Part shown: positions 19,199 through 30,877 of the stretch, piece by piece
Position numbering within the stretch: the first letter of the stretch is position 1
Layout: each line of letters opens with the position of its first letter
Source of the DNA: Bedellia somnulentella
Taxonomy: Eukaryota > Arthropoda > Insecta > Lepidoptera > Bedelliidae
DNA length: 64,000 nucleotides
Assembly (NCBI GenBank): GCA_963576735.1
Contig: OY755187.1
Location: forward strand, 7,688,001 to 7,752,000
Direction of reading: 5' to 3'
The notes under the pieces: generated by a model
Told to the model about the DNA's origin: nothing
The model's database searches: none
Seen by the model: only the letters and a program-made list of their open reading frames with translations
Position numbers and translations under genes: made by a program

Positions 19199-20016
19199 GG
19201 TTTGTATGTTCCTTATGGAAACAAAAACTACTCGACGAATTTTAACGAAACTTGGTACAATTATTCTTCATACTCCTGGACAGGTTTTTGTATACTTTCC
19301 AGCAGAGTAGTAAAGGGGAATTTTGGGAAATTTTGGGAAAACGGGAGAAGTTACTCCATTTTTTAAGTTTCCGTCGCGTGTGCAGCCTTAATGGTTAAAC
19401 TTACATAGAAATCATGTATGACGGAAATATTCTTCATAAAATTATCTAAAAAAAAATCCTCAACAGTTTATGTCTATCTTTTACGGTTGACTCACAATAA
19501 CACGTGTAATTCCTGATAGCTTAGCAGTTCGGAACATTATGATTATATTTGTTTACTCTTACGTTTGTAAACCTCTCACTCATCTCTAATTTAAAAAAGG
19601 TAACATTATTACCTATTCAATAAAAAAAGAATCATAGAAATCGATAGAGAAACACCGAAATTATACAGAAAATAAGCCATCGCGCCCGTGACCAAAACCA
19701 AATCTTTACTAATTTACATATAACATACTAGATGGCGCCAGTAGTTGCATCCTACATCACGTAATGATTTATTTTGTAGATTGTTATAAATACTTCATAG
19801 CGTTTTATTCCAAAATTTGCTATTAAACGGAAATACTGAACCGTTCATTAAAGCGCATTCAAAATCACCAAACTACACTGTTTAAGGAGTGCTATTAATT
19901 TAATAAATTGAAAACATTGCGCTGAATTTCACAATGCTTGAGCAGTGACTGAAGAAAGAAACCTCAGATATTTAAAAAAACAACGCTACCCGTGCGAAGC
20001 TGGGACGATCCACTAG
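19018..20016 (+). mobile_element. Non-autonomous Helitron, 999 bp
   Basis: Begins TCTATACTTATAATAAATC after A19017. It ends GTGCGAAGCTGGGACGATCC then ACTAG before T20017: TC start, CTAG end and A/T flanks. A (TCTG)n microsatellite occupies 19139-19198. A second, partial copy of the same family is at 56453-57003. Confidence 0.85.
19139..19198 (+). repeat. (TCTG)n microsatellite inside Helitron
   Basis: About 15 TCTG units interrupted once by TTTC, inside the Helitron at 19018-20016. The apparent 70-codon reading frame across it is a by-product of the repeat. Confidence 0.9.
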
Positions 20017-20019
20017 TCC

Positions 20020-21670
20020 TGAATAAAGTGATTTGGCTATAGTCCAGCAAGCTATCCTTAGTCTAGTAAGAGTTAGCAACCTAACCGGTAGACCATAGAC
20101 TGTACATGCACTCTGGACAAATCTCAGTTAGGTTTAGGATAATTAGGTTAATAATTTTATCAAACTTTGAGAATTTTAAAATTTACCATACTATTTTTGT
20201 AAGACTTCCAGATTATGAACCGAACGCTCTTAAAATTAGACCATGAAGGCAGAAAAATATCTAGTTAGAGTAACCGATGGCATTCAAATTCACACCACAT
20301 TGGATTACATATAATAAACCGATATTTAAATATAACATATTGGATCCTCATGCAATTTAAATTTAGAACGTTGAATATGCTAAATCATTTAATAGCTAGT
20401 TGCAAGTGCAAAGAGTTCGTAATACGTTATTTATCAATAAGGTCATGTGTTTCATATCAATATCTGAAATATGTTCTCACGGTATTGTTTATTGTGCTAT
20501 ATATGATCATTAATCATCTCCTTTCTGTATAATTTATAGTATTTTTCTAATCGTTTAATTATGTCTTCCGCAGTCTTGGGTGATGATGGCAGATTAACAC
20601 AAGTGAACTTGTGTCATCATTATAAAAGATTTTTACGATAAAGTTATCATCTTAAGGATGCATTCTTATGCATGAATGCGTATATCAAACTTAAGTAAAT
20701 AAGATATTTAAGATTATATTATATTATTATAGAATTAATATAATAAATATTTTCTCAAAGAACACTATAAAAAACGTTGTATGTGAGAAAATTATTTTTT
20801 TACTGATGTTTTGTTTAAGCTTTTAATTTTATTATCCCATTCAACAGTCTCTCTTTTGGGTATTCTCAAAGAATAATCCGGATACGTTTACAATTAAAAT
20901 ATTTCATTAGATACGATAGATCACTCCGAACAGAAATTGCAGGTCCATCATAATGAATATTAAAACATCAATATCTACATAATAAAACATCAATAAGTCA
21001 AGGCTCTGCAATTCAACAATCCATACACTCGCGTTAAAGTAATTGTACTAAAGTAATTTAAATTTCAAAAGCGCACAATAAGTTCAAAGGAATAATTTAA
21101 AAGATTAAAATGCTCGTTTTATTGAGACATATAATTTGCGTCAATCTCTACATCTCTATATGGGCTGTGACCTTTTATACGCAAGATGCTTGCATTGGTC
21201 AGGAGCTAAATATCATCTGTGATTATATTTGCAGTCTATTAATCCGTTTGAAATACATAATCGCTGTGATGATTCTAAGCAGTCTCTTCTTAATACAATA
21301 AATATATGAATCATCTTCATCTAAATTCTTTCTTTCAATAAAAAATGATTTTGTTATACCCTTTATTATTACCCGTGTGTTAAATTTTCGATCTTATGTT
21401 ACTTTCTGAATAAATTTACACGGTTTTGAGATTTTATTAAAATTATTTGGCAAGAATAGATTTTTATTTTGAATTCTTAATACAATAGTTATTTAATTTT
21501 GCTATTTAGTTATGGTATAGATTATTTAACCATATTGTTTTCCGTTGATGTCATACAAAGTAATTTTTGATTTGTTTATACGCATAAAATGGTTCTCTAA
21601 TTGATTGAAAACCTGCCGCAATAAATCTCTGATATCATCTCCCGCTCTTGCAACCTTTTTTGTATTTAAA
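20020..21670. other. AT-rich intronic DNA, no gene recognised
   Basis: Several 60-63 codon frames occur, none with a recognisable domain or start/splice support. Confidence 0.5.
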
Positions 21671-21686
21671 GACGTGAGTAAAAGAA

Positions 21687-21929
21687 GTGTAGTGTCGGCT
21701 TAGAATAGCACTACCCCATTTCTACCCTTGGGTGATCGTAAGAGGCGACTAACGGTATTGGGGCTTTTAAGGGATTTTTGGGCGATGCGGTTGGAGACCC
21801 ATCACCAAAAACCGTTATTTCACCATCTTTTCCCCACGCAACTTCCAAAATTGGCTGAGGAATTTATAATTCCTTGGCTCTGGCTACCCCTTCTAGGGAA
21901 TTACAGCCGTGAGTATATGTATGTATGTA
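21687..21929 (+). mobile_element. S1 SINE with TSD
   Basis: TGAGTAAAAGAA at 21675-21686 and 21930-21941. The head starts at GTGTAGTGTCGGC. Confidence 0.93.
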
Positions 21930-22161
21930 TGAGTAAAAGAAAAGGTACTAAAATCATGAGTTAGTTTGAAGAGTTGCAAGCAGATGCAGTAATCTCACAG
22001 CTTCATTAAAATGTCTCAAACGAGTTTCGTTTTAATGATTAGACACGGGCCGCATGTATAATATCGTATGCGGTTGCGAAAAAACATTTTAATCTTTCCA
22101 TCTTAGTTTCATCACTTAGTTTTTACATAGGTAAATGTATAGACAGGATATATTTATAATT

Positions 22162-22413
22162 GCCGTGTAGTGCCGGCTTATAATATCACTACCCCTTTCT
22201 ACCCGAGGGTATCGTATGAGGCGACTAAGGGTGTGGGGCTTTTTAAGTGGTTTTTGGGCGATGCGGTTGGAGACCCATCACCAACGATACTTTATTTTTT
22301 CCATCTTCTCCCCTATTAACTTCCAAATGCGGCTGAGGAGTTTCTAGCTCTGAAGCTCTGGCTACCCCTTTTTGGGATTTACGGCCGTGAGTATATGTAT
22401 ATATGTATGTATG
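22162..22413 (+). mobile_element. S1 SINE, older subfamily, with TSD
   Basis: TATATTTATAAT at 22149-22160 and 22414-22425. Differs from the common type by CTTTCTACCCGAGGGTATCG and CTTTTTAAGTGG, and by TTTTTGGG instead of TTCTAGGG in the tail loop. Confidence 0.92.
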
Positions 22414-22492
22414 TATATTTATAATATTTTTTTGGTTAAACGGTTATTGCCTAATGGGGATACGATAATTGGGCCAACACAATGCGCTAGAT

Positions 22493-22742
22493 ACATACAT
22501 ACATACATAAGCTCACGGCTATAAATCCCTTGAAGGGGTAGCCAGAGCTAAAGAATCAGAATTCCTTAGCCACTTTTGGAAGTTGCTTGGGGAAAAAATG
22601 GTGGTATAAAGGTTGTCGGTGATGGGTCTCCAACCGCATCGCCCAAAAATCCTTTAAAAGCCCCAATACCGTTAGTCGCCTCTTACGTACACCCACCGGA
22701 AGAAATGAGGTAGTGTTATTCTAAGCCGACACTACATAGCAG
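22493..22742 (-). mobile_element. S1 SINE with TSD
   Basis: CAATGCGCTAGAT at 22480-22492 and 22743-22755 (13 bp, exact). Full length and close to consensus, so probably young. Confidence 0.95.
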
Positions 22743-22759
22743 CAATGCGCTAGATCGGG

Positions 22760-24585
22760 TCACCAAATTTTGACGAACGCGAAAAACGGGATTGAGATAC
22801 CTTAGTGTGCCCTTTAAGCCATACTTATCATATTTTTCGGTCAATCAGGTGATTCAGATACTGTAATGTTTAATTTAAAGTTGGATACGAGTATGAAAGT
22901 TTTTTTATGAATGTACTAGTGTACCCTCACGGAATTTAAACTAATTAGATTCGATATCTGAGCAAAGATATACTATTAGACCACAGGGTCTATGGACATT
23001 TAAGGGGTCTGTGAAATTAAACCGGCGGATTAATGAAAAGCCTTCTTTTGTCGAGAATAAGTTAAGTGCTGCGATTAAGTATTGTTAATATTATCTTAAC
23101 ACACTTTTGACCTAGAATGGTTCGCTTCTTTTTGTTTCAGATGGAGTTTGCGAGTTGTTTAAAATCTTGAAAGAGATTATGACTAGGACAAGAAAGGAGC
23201 ATAGTGCATCGTCATCCACCCTATCCAGTGTGGGAATCCCTCGCTGCAGACATAATTTATTACTATAAGTCCTGATGAGATAACACTTGATTCCAAATCT
23301 TATTCCCAAAGTTCATATCTTTGAACCGTAGAAGCTTCCATTCACTTCACACGCTCCAATTTCAAAGTGCCACAAACGAAAATGATATCAATTTGGACTT
23401 ATTTAATTACACGGACGAATTCAAGGGCGTGTAGAATATGTTCGTCGGCATCCAAACAATGGGCACCAATATGAGGCAATCAACTGTTTCATAAATAAAA
23501 ACAATGGAGCCTTACAACTCATTCTCACATAACCCCAAAATAGCTAGACTGTTACGAAAAGCGCACTTTTGTTTTATTACTTGTCACCGATGGTTCAAAA
23601 TGGATTTTATGGCGTGCCTCGTTTATATGAACATCGTTTTGAGATTAAACTGCCTTGCTTTGTTTAGTATCTAATTATTTTATATTCTAGTGATGATTTG
23701 TATTGTCATGTTCAGGTTATGTATGGTATGTCAGAAGTGGTTGCAATATTGCAAATTCTCCTAAATATTCCATTTATATTTATTGACAGGTTTCATAATT
23801 TTTGGCATAATCCTGCTGACTTGGCTTTTTAGAAAATATAACTAATCAAAGTAGAGAAAAACAATGTTAACATCCATAAAAACCTCCAGTTCCGAAATAC
23901 ATAAGACTTATAGAATTTGTCACTAAAAACAATAATATTTTGTATTCTTTCCACATTCCTACTAAATAAGTAAAAATACCTAAGTCTGTGATCAGAAAAG
24001 GATGATAGGTATGTTAAATGCATTAAGACAGATCGTTACATGAAGTAAACATCAAAACACAACTGCAAATTTAGGCTCATAAAGCAACCCCAATTTAGAT
24101 ATCTAAAGATGAAGTTATATGCAACCACCAAAAACGGTATAACTAGCCACGGTTATCACCATAACGAGCACAAAGATTTAGTTATTTCTTAGTTCAAATT
24201 ATTGGGTCTTACAATATTGCATCAGAAGGACGTGTGTACATCTCAGCTTAAGTCGGATGTACACTTAAGTACGTGAACTTTGATCTTTTGGCTAAGCAAA
24301 TCGTGCCTCTAAACTAATATAGAATTTATGATTGTAAGCGGTTGAATTGATCTTTCACATCATTTGTAATCGAGCTCGGAGAGCAATCAAGAGAAGCGCG
24401 TGAACTGCAAAGTTAACTGTTTTTATTTGCTATTTTGATTTTCTTGTTTGCTTTATGATCGGGTAGTTAATAGTGTTTTTTCATTGTTTATGTTTTGTTT
24501 TCATTATTTTTGTTGGCAATCTCACATAAAACATTATATTTTTGTATTAGGACAGCTAAACGAATATAAGCATACTGAAGTACTA
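22760..24585. other. Intronic DNA, no feature recognised
   Basis: No recognised repeat or coding exon; short frames only. Confidence 0.5.
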
Positions 24586-24598
24586 CAATATGTCATAT

Positions 24599-24676
24599 TA
24601 TACATACATACATATACTCACGGCCGTAAATCGCAAAAAGGGGTAGCCAGAGCTTCAGATCTAGAAACTCCTCACC
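24599..24676 (-). mobile_element. 5'-truncated S1 SINE with TSD
   Basis: Only the tail (CATACATACATATACTCACGG to GAAACTCCTCACC) is present, yet it is bounded by TATGTCATAT at 24589-24598 and 24677-24686. It therefore inserted in truncated form, as LINE-type target-primed products do. Confidence 0.85.
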
Positions 24677-24689
24677 TATGTCATATGTA

Positions 24690-26020
24690 TATATATGTTT
24701 CATACATAATAATATCAAAATCACAAAAGTAATTGGATTACCTTATTTCTAAGTACTTTCTCCTTATGCCCCCGTAAATTAGATACTGATTTCCTATTTT
24801 ATTTTATTAAACAAATATAGCACAATAGTAATAACAACTTTACTTTTAGCTGTTTCATCAATTAATCATAATGCAATAAAACAAATATTGAGTCATGAGT
24901 ATCATATAGAGCACACACCAGCAGTAGTTCAAATAACAACTGGTTATGTAGTGGACTCTCTCAGCACACCATTCATAACTTCCTTGTAACGTCCGACATA
25001 GCATAATTATTATTAAAAAAAACTTTGCGGTTTGTAACTTCATCAGCAAAAATCAAGGCATTTTTAACATATTGAAAATATTATGGGAATTGTTGAATAT
25101 GCAAGTTAATGATTAAGGCATGTTAAATGACCGTTGATGCAACGTCTTCAATCAAGCCTACCCATACATTAACCGTGTACTGTTGGCTTAGAATAATATT
25201 ATACCATCTTCTCCCGTGTGTATGGAAAGTTGCGTATGGGATTTATATAAGTTACTTTTAGGCAATGTGGTAGCGAACTTGAATATCTGTTGGGGAAATC
25301 TATAAAAAAATGACATAACCGGAGTGTCTATTTTCGTGAAATTGGATCTAGTTTAACCTTAATATTAATTTTATATATTAACATCCATGATTCTTTTTTC
25401 AAGATATTGTCAGTAAGATTTTGAGGCAAAATAGTGAACTTATAATAGTTTAAGATAAAGATCAGTCAGACTGTACCACTCTTAGTAGATATTAACCCGA
25501 GATACGACCCGAGATGAGTCTCCTACATTACATCATCACATCACTAAGCAAACCAAACTGATACGATGAGCTTTCCCATTACACGCTGGAAGCAATTATA
25601 ACAAACATGGATGCTTATGGTTTGAGTTATTCAAATGTTAATTAAAAGATCTCACTTTTAATAAATGATTCATTCATCACAAACTGATGGACGGCTAATA
25701 AAAACTCATCAAGATTCATGACATGAGACATCTTTATGTTTATCATCTGTGATTATCTTTATATACGTTTCTTTTAAAATGATGAATTCCTTGAAAGACA
25801 AAACTAGAAGCCAAAAGCTTTAACGGCGATTGATCTCTAACTTTATGCATCAGGAAAGCAGAAAAATTGACAAAAATATTCAGCAACAATATAATTAACG
25901 CTTGTCTTAATAATAATAACTAGTACCACTAAATTACGTTAAATAATATATATATCTTCTCATATTCTTACAAAAGTCTACATTATAAATAAAAATACTG
26001 AATTAAAGTAATGATTATTT
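24690..26020. other. AT-rich intronic DNA with one decayed S1 (25173-25275)
   Basis: CCGTGTACTGTTGGCTTAGA at 25173 is a strongly diverged plus-strand S1 head. Nothing else is recognised. Confidence 0.45.
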
Positions 26021-26022
26021 AA

Positions 26023-26254
26023 ATACATACATACATACACATAATATACTCATGGCTATAAATCCCTAGAAGGGGTAGCTAGAGCTAAGGAATCAGAAAT
26101 TCCTTTGCCACTTTTAGGTAATAAAGGTTGATGGTGATGGATTTCCAACCGCTTTGCCCAAAAATTCCTCAAAAGTCTCAATGCCGTTAGTCGTCTCTTA
26201 CGTACACCCACCTGAAGAGTGGGGTAGTGCTATTCTAAGCCGACACTACACAGC
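26023..26254 (-). mobile_element. S1 SINE, diverged full length
   Basis: Tail CATACATACATACACATAATA, body with CTAGAAGGGGTAGCTAGAGC, head GCCGACACTACACAGC; a deletion sits in the ATCTTTTCCCC region. Confidence 0.9.
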
Positions 26255-26721
26255 TAAAGTAAATAAAATAGTTAAATGTTGTCGTATGCTTTTATTTAAT
26301 CTTTTGTTTAACGTTTCATATTCGTTTTATTAAATAGATTTTTGTTCATTTTAACTTCACGCTTTAGAATCAATTCGTTCTTGAAATAATGTAAAATTAA
26401 TTCATGTGAATCGTCACAATATATTTTAATTCAGTTATGCCAACGACATGTTTACATCAAAGATAATTAATTTTTAGTAATTGCTTGATTATTCCTTTTT
26501 TGGATATACTCGTACAACATAATAATGTCTTCGCAATTGTAATTATACAAGTATTTGTGAATTAAGTTAACTTTAAGAGGCCATTAAACCCACGGTTTTC
26601 AAAATGCAAATTTTACCTGTCAATACTCTTTAAATTTTTATCTTTAATATTATTGTGAAACGTTGAACCCTCGGTCTGTATTTTGTTAATTTTAGGCATC
26701 AATTAAGATGGGATTATTGTA

Positions 26722-26986
26722 CATACATACATACATATACTCACGGCTATAAATCCCTAGAAGGGGTAGCCAGAGGTAAGGAATAAGAAATTCCTCAGCC
26801 ACTTTTGAAAAGTTGAGTGGGGAAAAGATGGTGAGATTAAGGTTGTTGGTGATGGGTCTCCAACCGTATCGCCCAAAAATCCCTCAAAAGCCCCAATACC
26901 GTTAGTCGCCTCTTACGTACACCCACCGGAAGAAATGGGGTAGTGCTATTCTAAGCCGACACTACACAGCAGCTGTGTAGTGTCGG
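26722..26986 (-). mobile_element. S1 SINE with inverted head extension and TSD
   Basis: A full minus-strand copy ends CCGACACTACACAGC (26956-26970). After one base comes its exact reverse complement GCTGTGTAGTGTCGG (26972-26986). GGGATTATTGTA flanks the whole unit (26710-26721, 26985-26996), so the snapback piece arrived with the same insertion. Confidence 0.92.
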
Positions 26987-27089
26987 GATTATTGTATTAA
27001 AATTAAATATATAAACGAATAAAAGATAAATGAAAGAAACCTGGATAAATAAGTGGGAACACCATGTTTTTTTACTAAATTTCTATGAA

Positions 27090-27230
27090 TGGTTAATTTA
27101 TCAAGGTCGTTGACGTTGAGGGAAAACCTCGTAAGTAAAACCATATGGCTGAGTTGTACAATGTCATGTAACAGTATATATTCTTACAAAGCAGCGTCCT
27201 GTCCCTTACCACTTGGATGCACGATTAAAG
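27090..27230 (+). mobile_element. S2 SINE internal fragment
   Basis: GAGGGAAAACCTCGTAAG, CATATGGCTGAGTTGTACAA and a diverged CAGCGTCCTGTCCCTTACC match the middle of S2 in reverse orientation to the 31849 copy. Confidence 0.55.
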
Positions 27231-27552
27231 CAAAACCTGAATAATCTAAGTATTTAAAAAGTATTAGTATCTCTGCCACCCTTTTGAGGATTAACGGCGT
27301 TGACATTAAGTCTTATTTCAGAGTTTATCATAATCTTACACAGTTTACAATACAACCTGCTTACCGCACACCACAAATACATACCACAAATATGGACAAA
27401 GACATAATTAAACTATGCTTATAATATACTAGCAGCCCGTCCCGGCTTCGCTCGGGCATAAATTATCATTAACATTTTGTTTTTTATTTTATTACATGTA
27501 TTATTGTTTTAATATATTTTTTTTAAGTTTTAAGCTATGTTATATTTTTTTG

Positions 27553-27800
27553 CTGTGTAGTGTCGGCTTAGAATAGCACTTCCCCATTTCTTCCGGTGGG
27601 TGTACGTAAGAGGCGACTAACGGTTTTGGGGCTTTTGAGGGATTTTTGGGCGATGCGGTTGGTGACCCATCACCAACAACCTTTATTTCACCATCTTTTC
27701 CCCACACAACTTCCAAAAGTGGCTGAGGAATTTCTGATTCCTTAGCTCTGGCTACCCCTTCTAGGGATTTATAGCCGTGAGTATATGTATGTATGTATGT
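27553..27800 (+). mobile_element. S1 SINE nested in Helitron, with TSD
   Basis: TATGTTATATTTTTTTG-like sequence occurs on both sides (27537-27552 and 27797-27812), about 13-16 bp. Near-consensus copy, younger than the Helitron it interrupts. Confidence 0.92.
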
Positions 27801-27971
27801 TATATTTTTTTGTATTTATATTTAGATATACATTTTTTTATTTTTCTTATTTTTCATAATGAGTAATTACGTCAAAAGCCATTCAATTTATAGAGTTAGA
27901 GCTTCCCTGTAAACAATATTTGACGTTGTTGTATTTTGGGGCAGCAAAATAAATTGATGTTCTCCTGAACA

Positions 27972-28280
27972 TCAATTTATCGCTCCCACCCGCGACAGGC
28001 CAACGTACAGTTGACCGTGAGTAAAACAATTCTTTCGCAGGTCAATCCCTACTAATTTGAAGGTTTGGCCTTGGGACTTATTAATTGTTAAAGCAAAAGA
28101 TGTTTTAACCGGAAATTGTAGCCGTTTAAATGGAATTGGCAGATCAGTTGGGATCATCGGTATATGAGCTAATTGACCGGCTGCTGGGCCAGTGATAATA
28201 GTCGCTACAATTAAATTTTGCTTTAACTCTTTGATAAGCAGCCTCCCGTACCCCTTCGTGACGCCTGCAACAACTTACTA
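27972..28280 (-). pseudogene. PIF1-type Helitron helicase, C-terminal fragment
   Basis: Frame reads LLIKELKQNLIVATIITGPA, AHIPMIPTDLPIPFKRLQFP, VKTSFALTINKSQGQTFKLV, GIDLRKNCFTHGQLYVGLSR, stop. 'FALTINKSQGQT' and 'GQLYVGLSR' are the last helicase motifs of Helitron PIF1 proteins. The N-terminal Rep and Walker parts are absent. This fragment belongs to a different Helitron from the one at 13180-13872. Confidence 0.9.
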
Positions 28281-28879
28281 TGCATAGCTAATCGAGCGGA
28301 GTTTTATCTATTTTTTTAATTTGAGATAACTTTCGAATGGAATGTTCGAATCGAATAATTCAAAAAGTAATATAAGGGTATTGAAGTAGTCTGAAATAAT
28401 ATATACGTTTTTTTATAAGGATTAGATAGGTCCATATAAAGAGCCTTTTCTAAAGCAGGATTTTAATTTAATTTTTAAATAATTTTATATTATGACGCTT
28501 GTTGTGAGATAACTATAATAGTTAGAGACATGCTGTCCGGGCATTTTTTTTAGATGATAATGTGTTCTATAAAATTGTACTACATAATTTTATTCTATTG
28601 TCAATAGTTTTCGCAGCGCACGCGATAAAAGGATTTTTTTTTGGTATTTCTTTAACACCTTGGGTCACATTTTTGAAGTTTACGCAAGGATCCCTATTTT
28701 TTTTGAAAATGAGATATAGCCTATGTCACTCGGGAATAGTGTAGCATCAAAACAGTGAAAGAATTTTTCAAATCCGTCCAGTAGTTTTGGAGCCTATTCA
28801 ATTCAAACAAACAAACAAACAAAAAATCAAACCTTTCCTCTTTATAATATTAGTATAGAAGTATAGATATAGATACATA

Positions 28880-29290
28880 AGACTAAAGTCTAAATCAATG
28901 TCATTAAATAAAAATAAACACACTGGGAGTGCTCTTGTCAAAAGATGTCAAGGTATAATGGTTTACGTTATAACACTTTCAAATACAAAATTAAGTTGAC
29001 CTTTTCCGAAGCCTCTCAAACTGTGCTCTACCAGATCGTAATTTACCAAAATTATCTAAAGTCGTAACGTTTTAATGCTTTCGTATGTTCATTGCTAATT
29101 TGGGTGTTTATATGATTTATTAGACGAAAACATTCGCAATACTGTGATGTAAGATCAACAGATTTATAAATAAATACTTATTTGCCAAAACATTTTGTAA
29201 TTTCTAATGAAACTGTTTTAAATAATATTGCAATGCATTTAGTAAAGAAGTTTTGTTATATCTTTTTGCGTTTTTTATACAATAAATAAT
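28880..29290. other. Intronic DNA, no feature recognised
   Basis: AT-rich, no repeat family or coding sequence recognised. Confidence 0.45.
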
Positions 29291-29297
29291 ACAGAAA

Positions 29298-29465
29298 TAT
29301 GGCTGAGTATACATGCACTATGTGACAGTGTATTTGTACAAAACAGTGATAGACCTGCCCTGTAACACCTGAAATCCTTGTCTAAGCAAAACGTGGGTAC
29401 TCTGATCACCATGTGTCAAAAATGTTCCGTGATATTTATACCTCTGCCGGTTTTTTGGATTTCCA
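29298..29465 (+). mobile_element. S2 SINE, 3' part, diverged
   Basis: CACTATGTGACAGTGTATTTGTAC, AAGCAAAACGTGGGTACTCTG and ATACCTCTGCCGG match S2 in reverse orientation to the 31849 copy. Confidence 0.65.
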
Positions 29466-29469
29466 GGAA

Positions 29470-30010
29470 TACCCATGCACATGAGAATGACTTCTAAGCA
29501 AGAAATATATAATGTTTTCTTTGGATGATTCATTTAATTAAACCAAAGTGAAACAAAATTTCATAAATCAATAAATATCTCTGCATAGAAGCAGACAAAA
29601 ATATATAAATATATCGTTTTAAAATTGAGACAATTAGTAATTCAAAAATATTTACGTAGATATAACGGGTGCAACGGGTCACGGGCTTAATTTTTTACAT
29701 AATATAAAGACTTTATATTACGTAAATTTTACAAACAAATACAAAATTTCTGTCATTTAATTGTGAGGCTAATATTATGTTTATGACGGAACGATAGTTT
29801 GTCGTTAGTAAAAGATCAGGTTACTTTTTTCAATTAAAATAATAATTATTACTAAGGATACTTTCTTACTGATAAAATTTAACTAAAAAACAATCCTTCA
29901 AGCCCTAATCGTCTTAAAGGTTACCACAAACATAATCATGTTATTACCATATTTTTCAGCAAAATGTTACTTCAGCATAAAGGTCTAAAATACTATGAGT
30001 TAGTTCGATT
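29470..30010. other. AT-rich intronic DNA, no feature recognised
   Basis: No recognised repeat or coding sequence. Confidence 0.45.
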
Positions 30011-30097
30011 TTACTATGGATAAAATGGACTAATAGTCTACCATTTGTCAAACGTAACATTATCACTATGTTTTAATTCGATGTTACCATGCTTGAG

Positions 30098-30336
30098 CCA
30101 ATGTGGAAGGTAATGTTAGTAGAGGACGACCTCGGAGGACACATTTAGACCAAATAGAAAATGTGCTCAAAAAGGCAGGTGTCCGAAGTACGAAGAATAA
30201 AAGAGCATGTATGAAAAGATTGATGGATGTGAATGAAGCTAGAGAGGTTTGCCAGGATCGTACAAAGTGGCGATCGATAGTCTCTGCCTACCCCAATGGG
30301 AACTAACGGCGTGAGAATATGTATGTATATGTATGT
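30098..30336 (+). mobile_element. L1x LINE 3' end, 239 bp, 5'-truncated
   Basis: Contains the C-terminal codons of a LINE ORF, then CTCTGCCTACCCCAATGGGA, GGCGTGAGAATATGTATG and TATG repeats. It is flanked by the 78-bp direct repeat. The 3' end resembles that of the S1 and S2 SINEs. Confidence 0.85.
30103..30306 (+). CDS. C-terminal segment of a LINE reverse-transcriptase ORF (L1x)
   Basis: 67 codons open to the stop: SRGRPRRTHLDQIENVLKKA, RSTKNKRACMKRLMDVNEAR, VCQDRTKWRSIVSAYPNGN. The RGRPRRT start, basic helix and W at the end resemble the tail that follows the reverse-transcriptase domain in many non-LTR elements. The clade is not resolved from this piece. It is a truncated transposon remnant, not a host gene; the first ATG is incidental. 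Confidence 0.7.
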   Translation: MEGNVSRGRPRRTHLDQIENVLKKAGVRSTKNKRACMKRLMDVNEAREVCQDRTKWRSIVSAYPNGN

Positions 30337-30617
30337 ATAAAATGGACTAATAGTCTACCATTTGTCAAACGTAACATTATCACTATGTTTTAATTCGGTG
30401 TTACCATGCTTGAGTTTGAACTCATTGTCTCACCTTTAGATGAGACAGATAAATCGTAGAGGTCGGCAATTATAGATTCGGCATGATCGAAATTAAGTTG
30501 CAAAACTGGATTTTAATTTATTTATGTTTGAGACTGTAACAAAACTTGATACTTTAGTGGTGTCTTCATTTTATGCAAATTATCATTTGATAATAGGCAT
30601 ATAGCATATAACCTTGA

Positions 30618-30680
30618 GAGCTTAGCAGTAAGAGCTTGACCCCTCGTAGATCCGGGTTCAACTCTTAATATTTGTTCATC
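30618..30680 (+). mobile_element. tRNA-like SINE head fragment
   Basis: GAGCTTAGCAGTAAGAGCTTG is A-box-like and TCCGGGTTCAACTC is B-box-like, spaced as in tRNA. No complete cloverleaf is evident. Confidence 0.4.
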
Positions 30681-30877
30681 ACTTTTTTTTTGCAAATTTT
30701 TAAAGCTTTTGACTTTTATTTTCTTAATTTAGTACAGTCAAAACTAAGGCGATTTAACCGATTGAACATATTACCTACATAAACAGCGTAACAACACAGA
30801 GAACAGAAATGAATACATTAAACCATACAATGTGGGTTTTTGAATGTTTTTGTTCATGAAAACCTCATGTAGGGATT

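Larger units (their letters stand above)
27429..28866 (-). mobile_element. Degenerate Helitron with helicase remnant and nested S1
   Basis: The 3' end (minus strand) is CCGAGCGAAGCCGGGACGGG then CTGCTAG at 27429, followed by T; the GC-rich part can form the expected terminal hairpin. The 5' side reads TCTATACTAATATTATAAAG near 28860, followed by a GTTTG-repeat leader. The exact 5' base is ambiguous because TCTATACT is duplicated. It contains a PIF1 helicase C-terminus and an S1 inserted at 27553. Confidence 0.8.
30020..30414 (+). repeat. 78-bp direct repeat flanking the L1x insert
   Basis: 30020-30097 and 30337-30414 differ at one base (CGATGTT versus CGGTGTT) and bracket the L1x insert exactly. 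If this is a target-site duplication it is far longer than the 10-15 bp ones around S1. Confidence 0.93.

Noticed and set aside
19098..19310. 70-codon frame with CLSVCLSV repeats
   Set aside because: Created by the (TCTG)n microsatellite inside a Helitron.
19018..20016. CRISPR-like or phage-like array suggested by short tandem units
   Set aside because: The units are a simple microsatellite; the sequence is eukaryotic and TE-rich, with no spacer-repeat structure.
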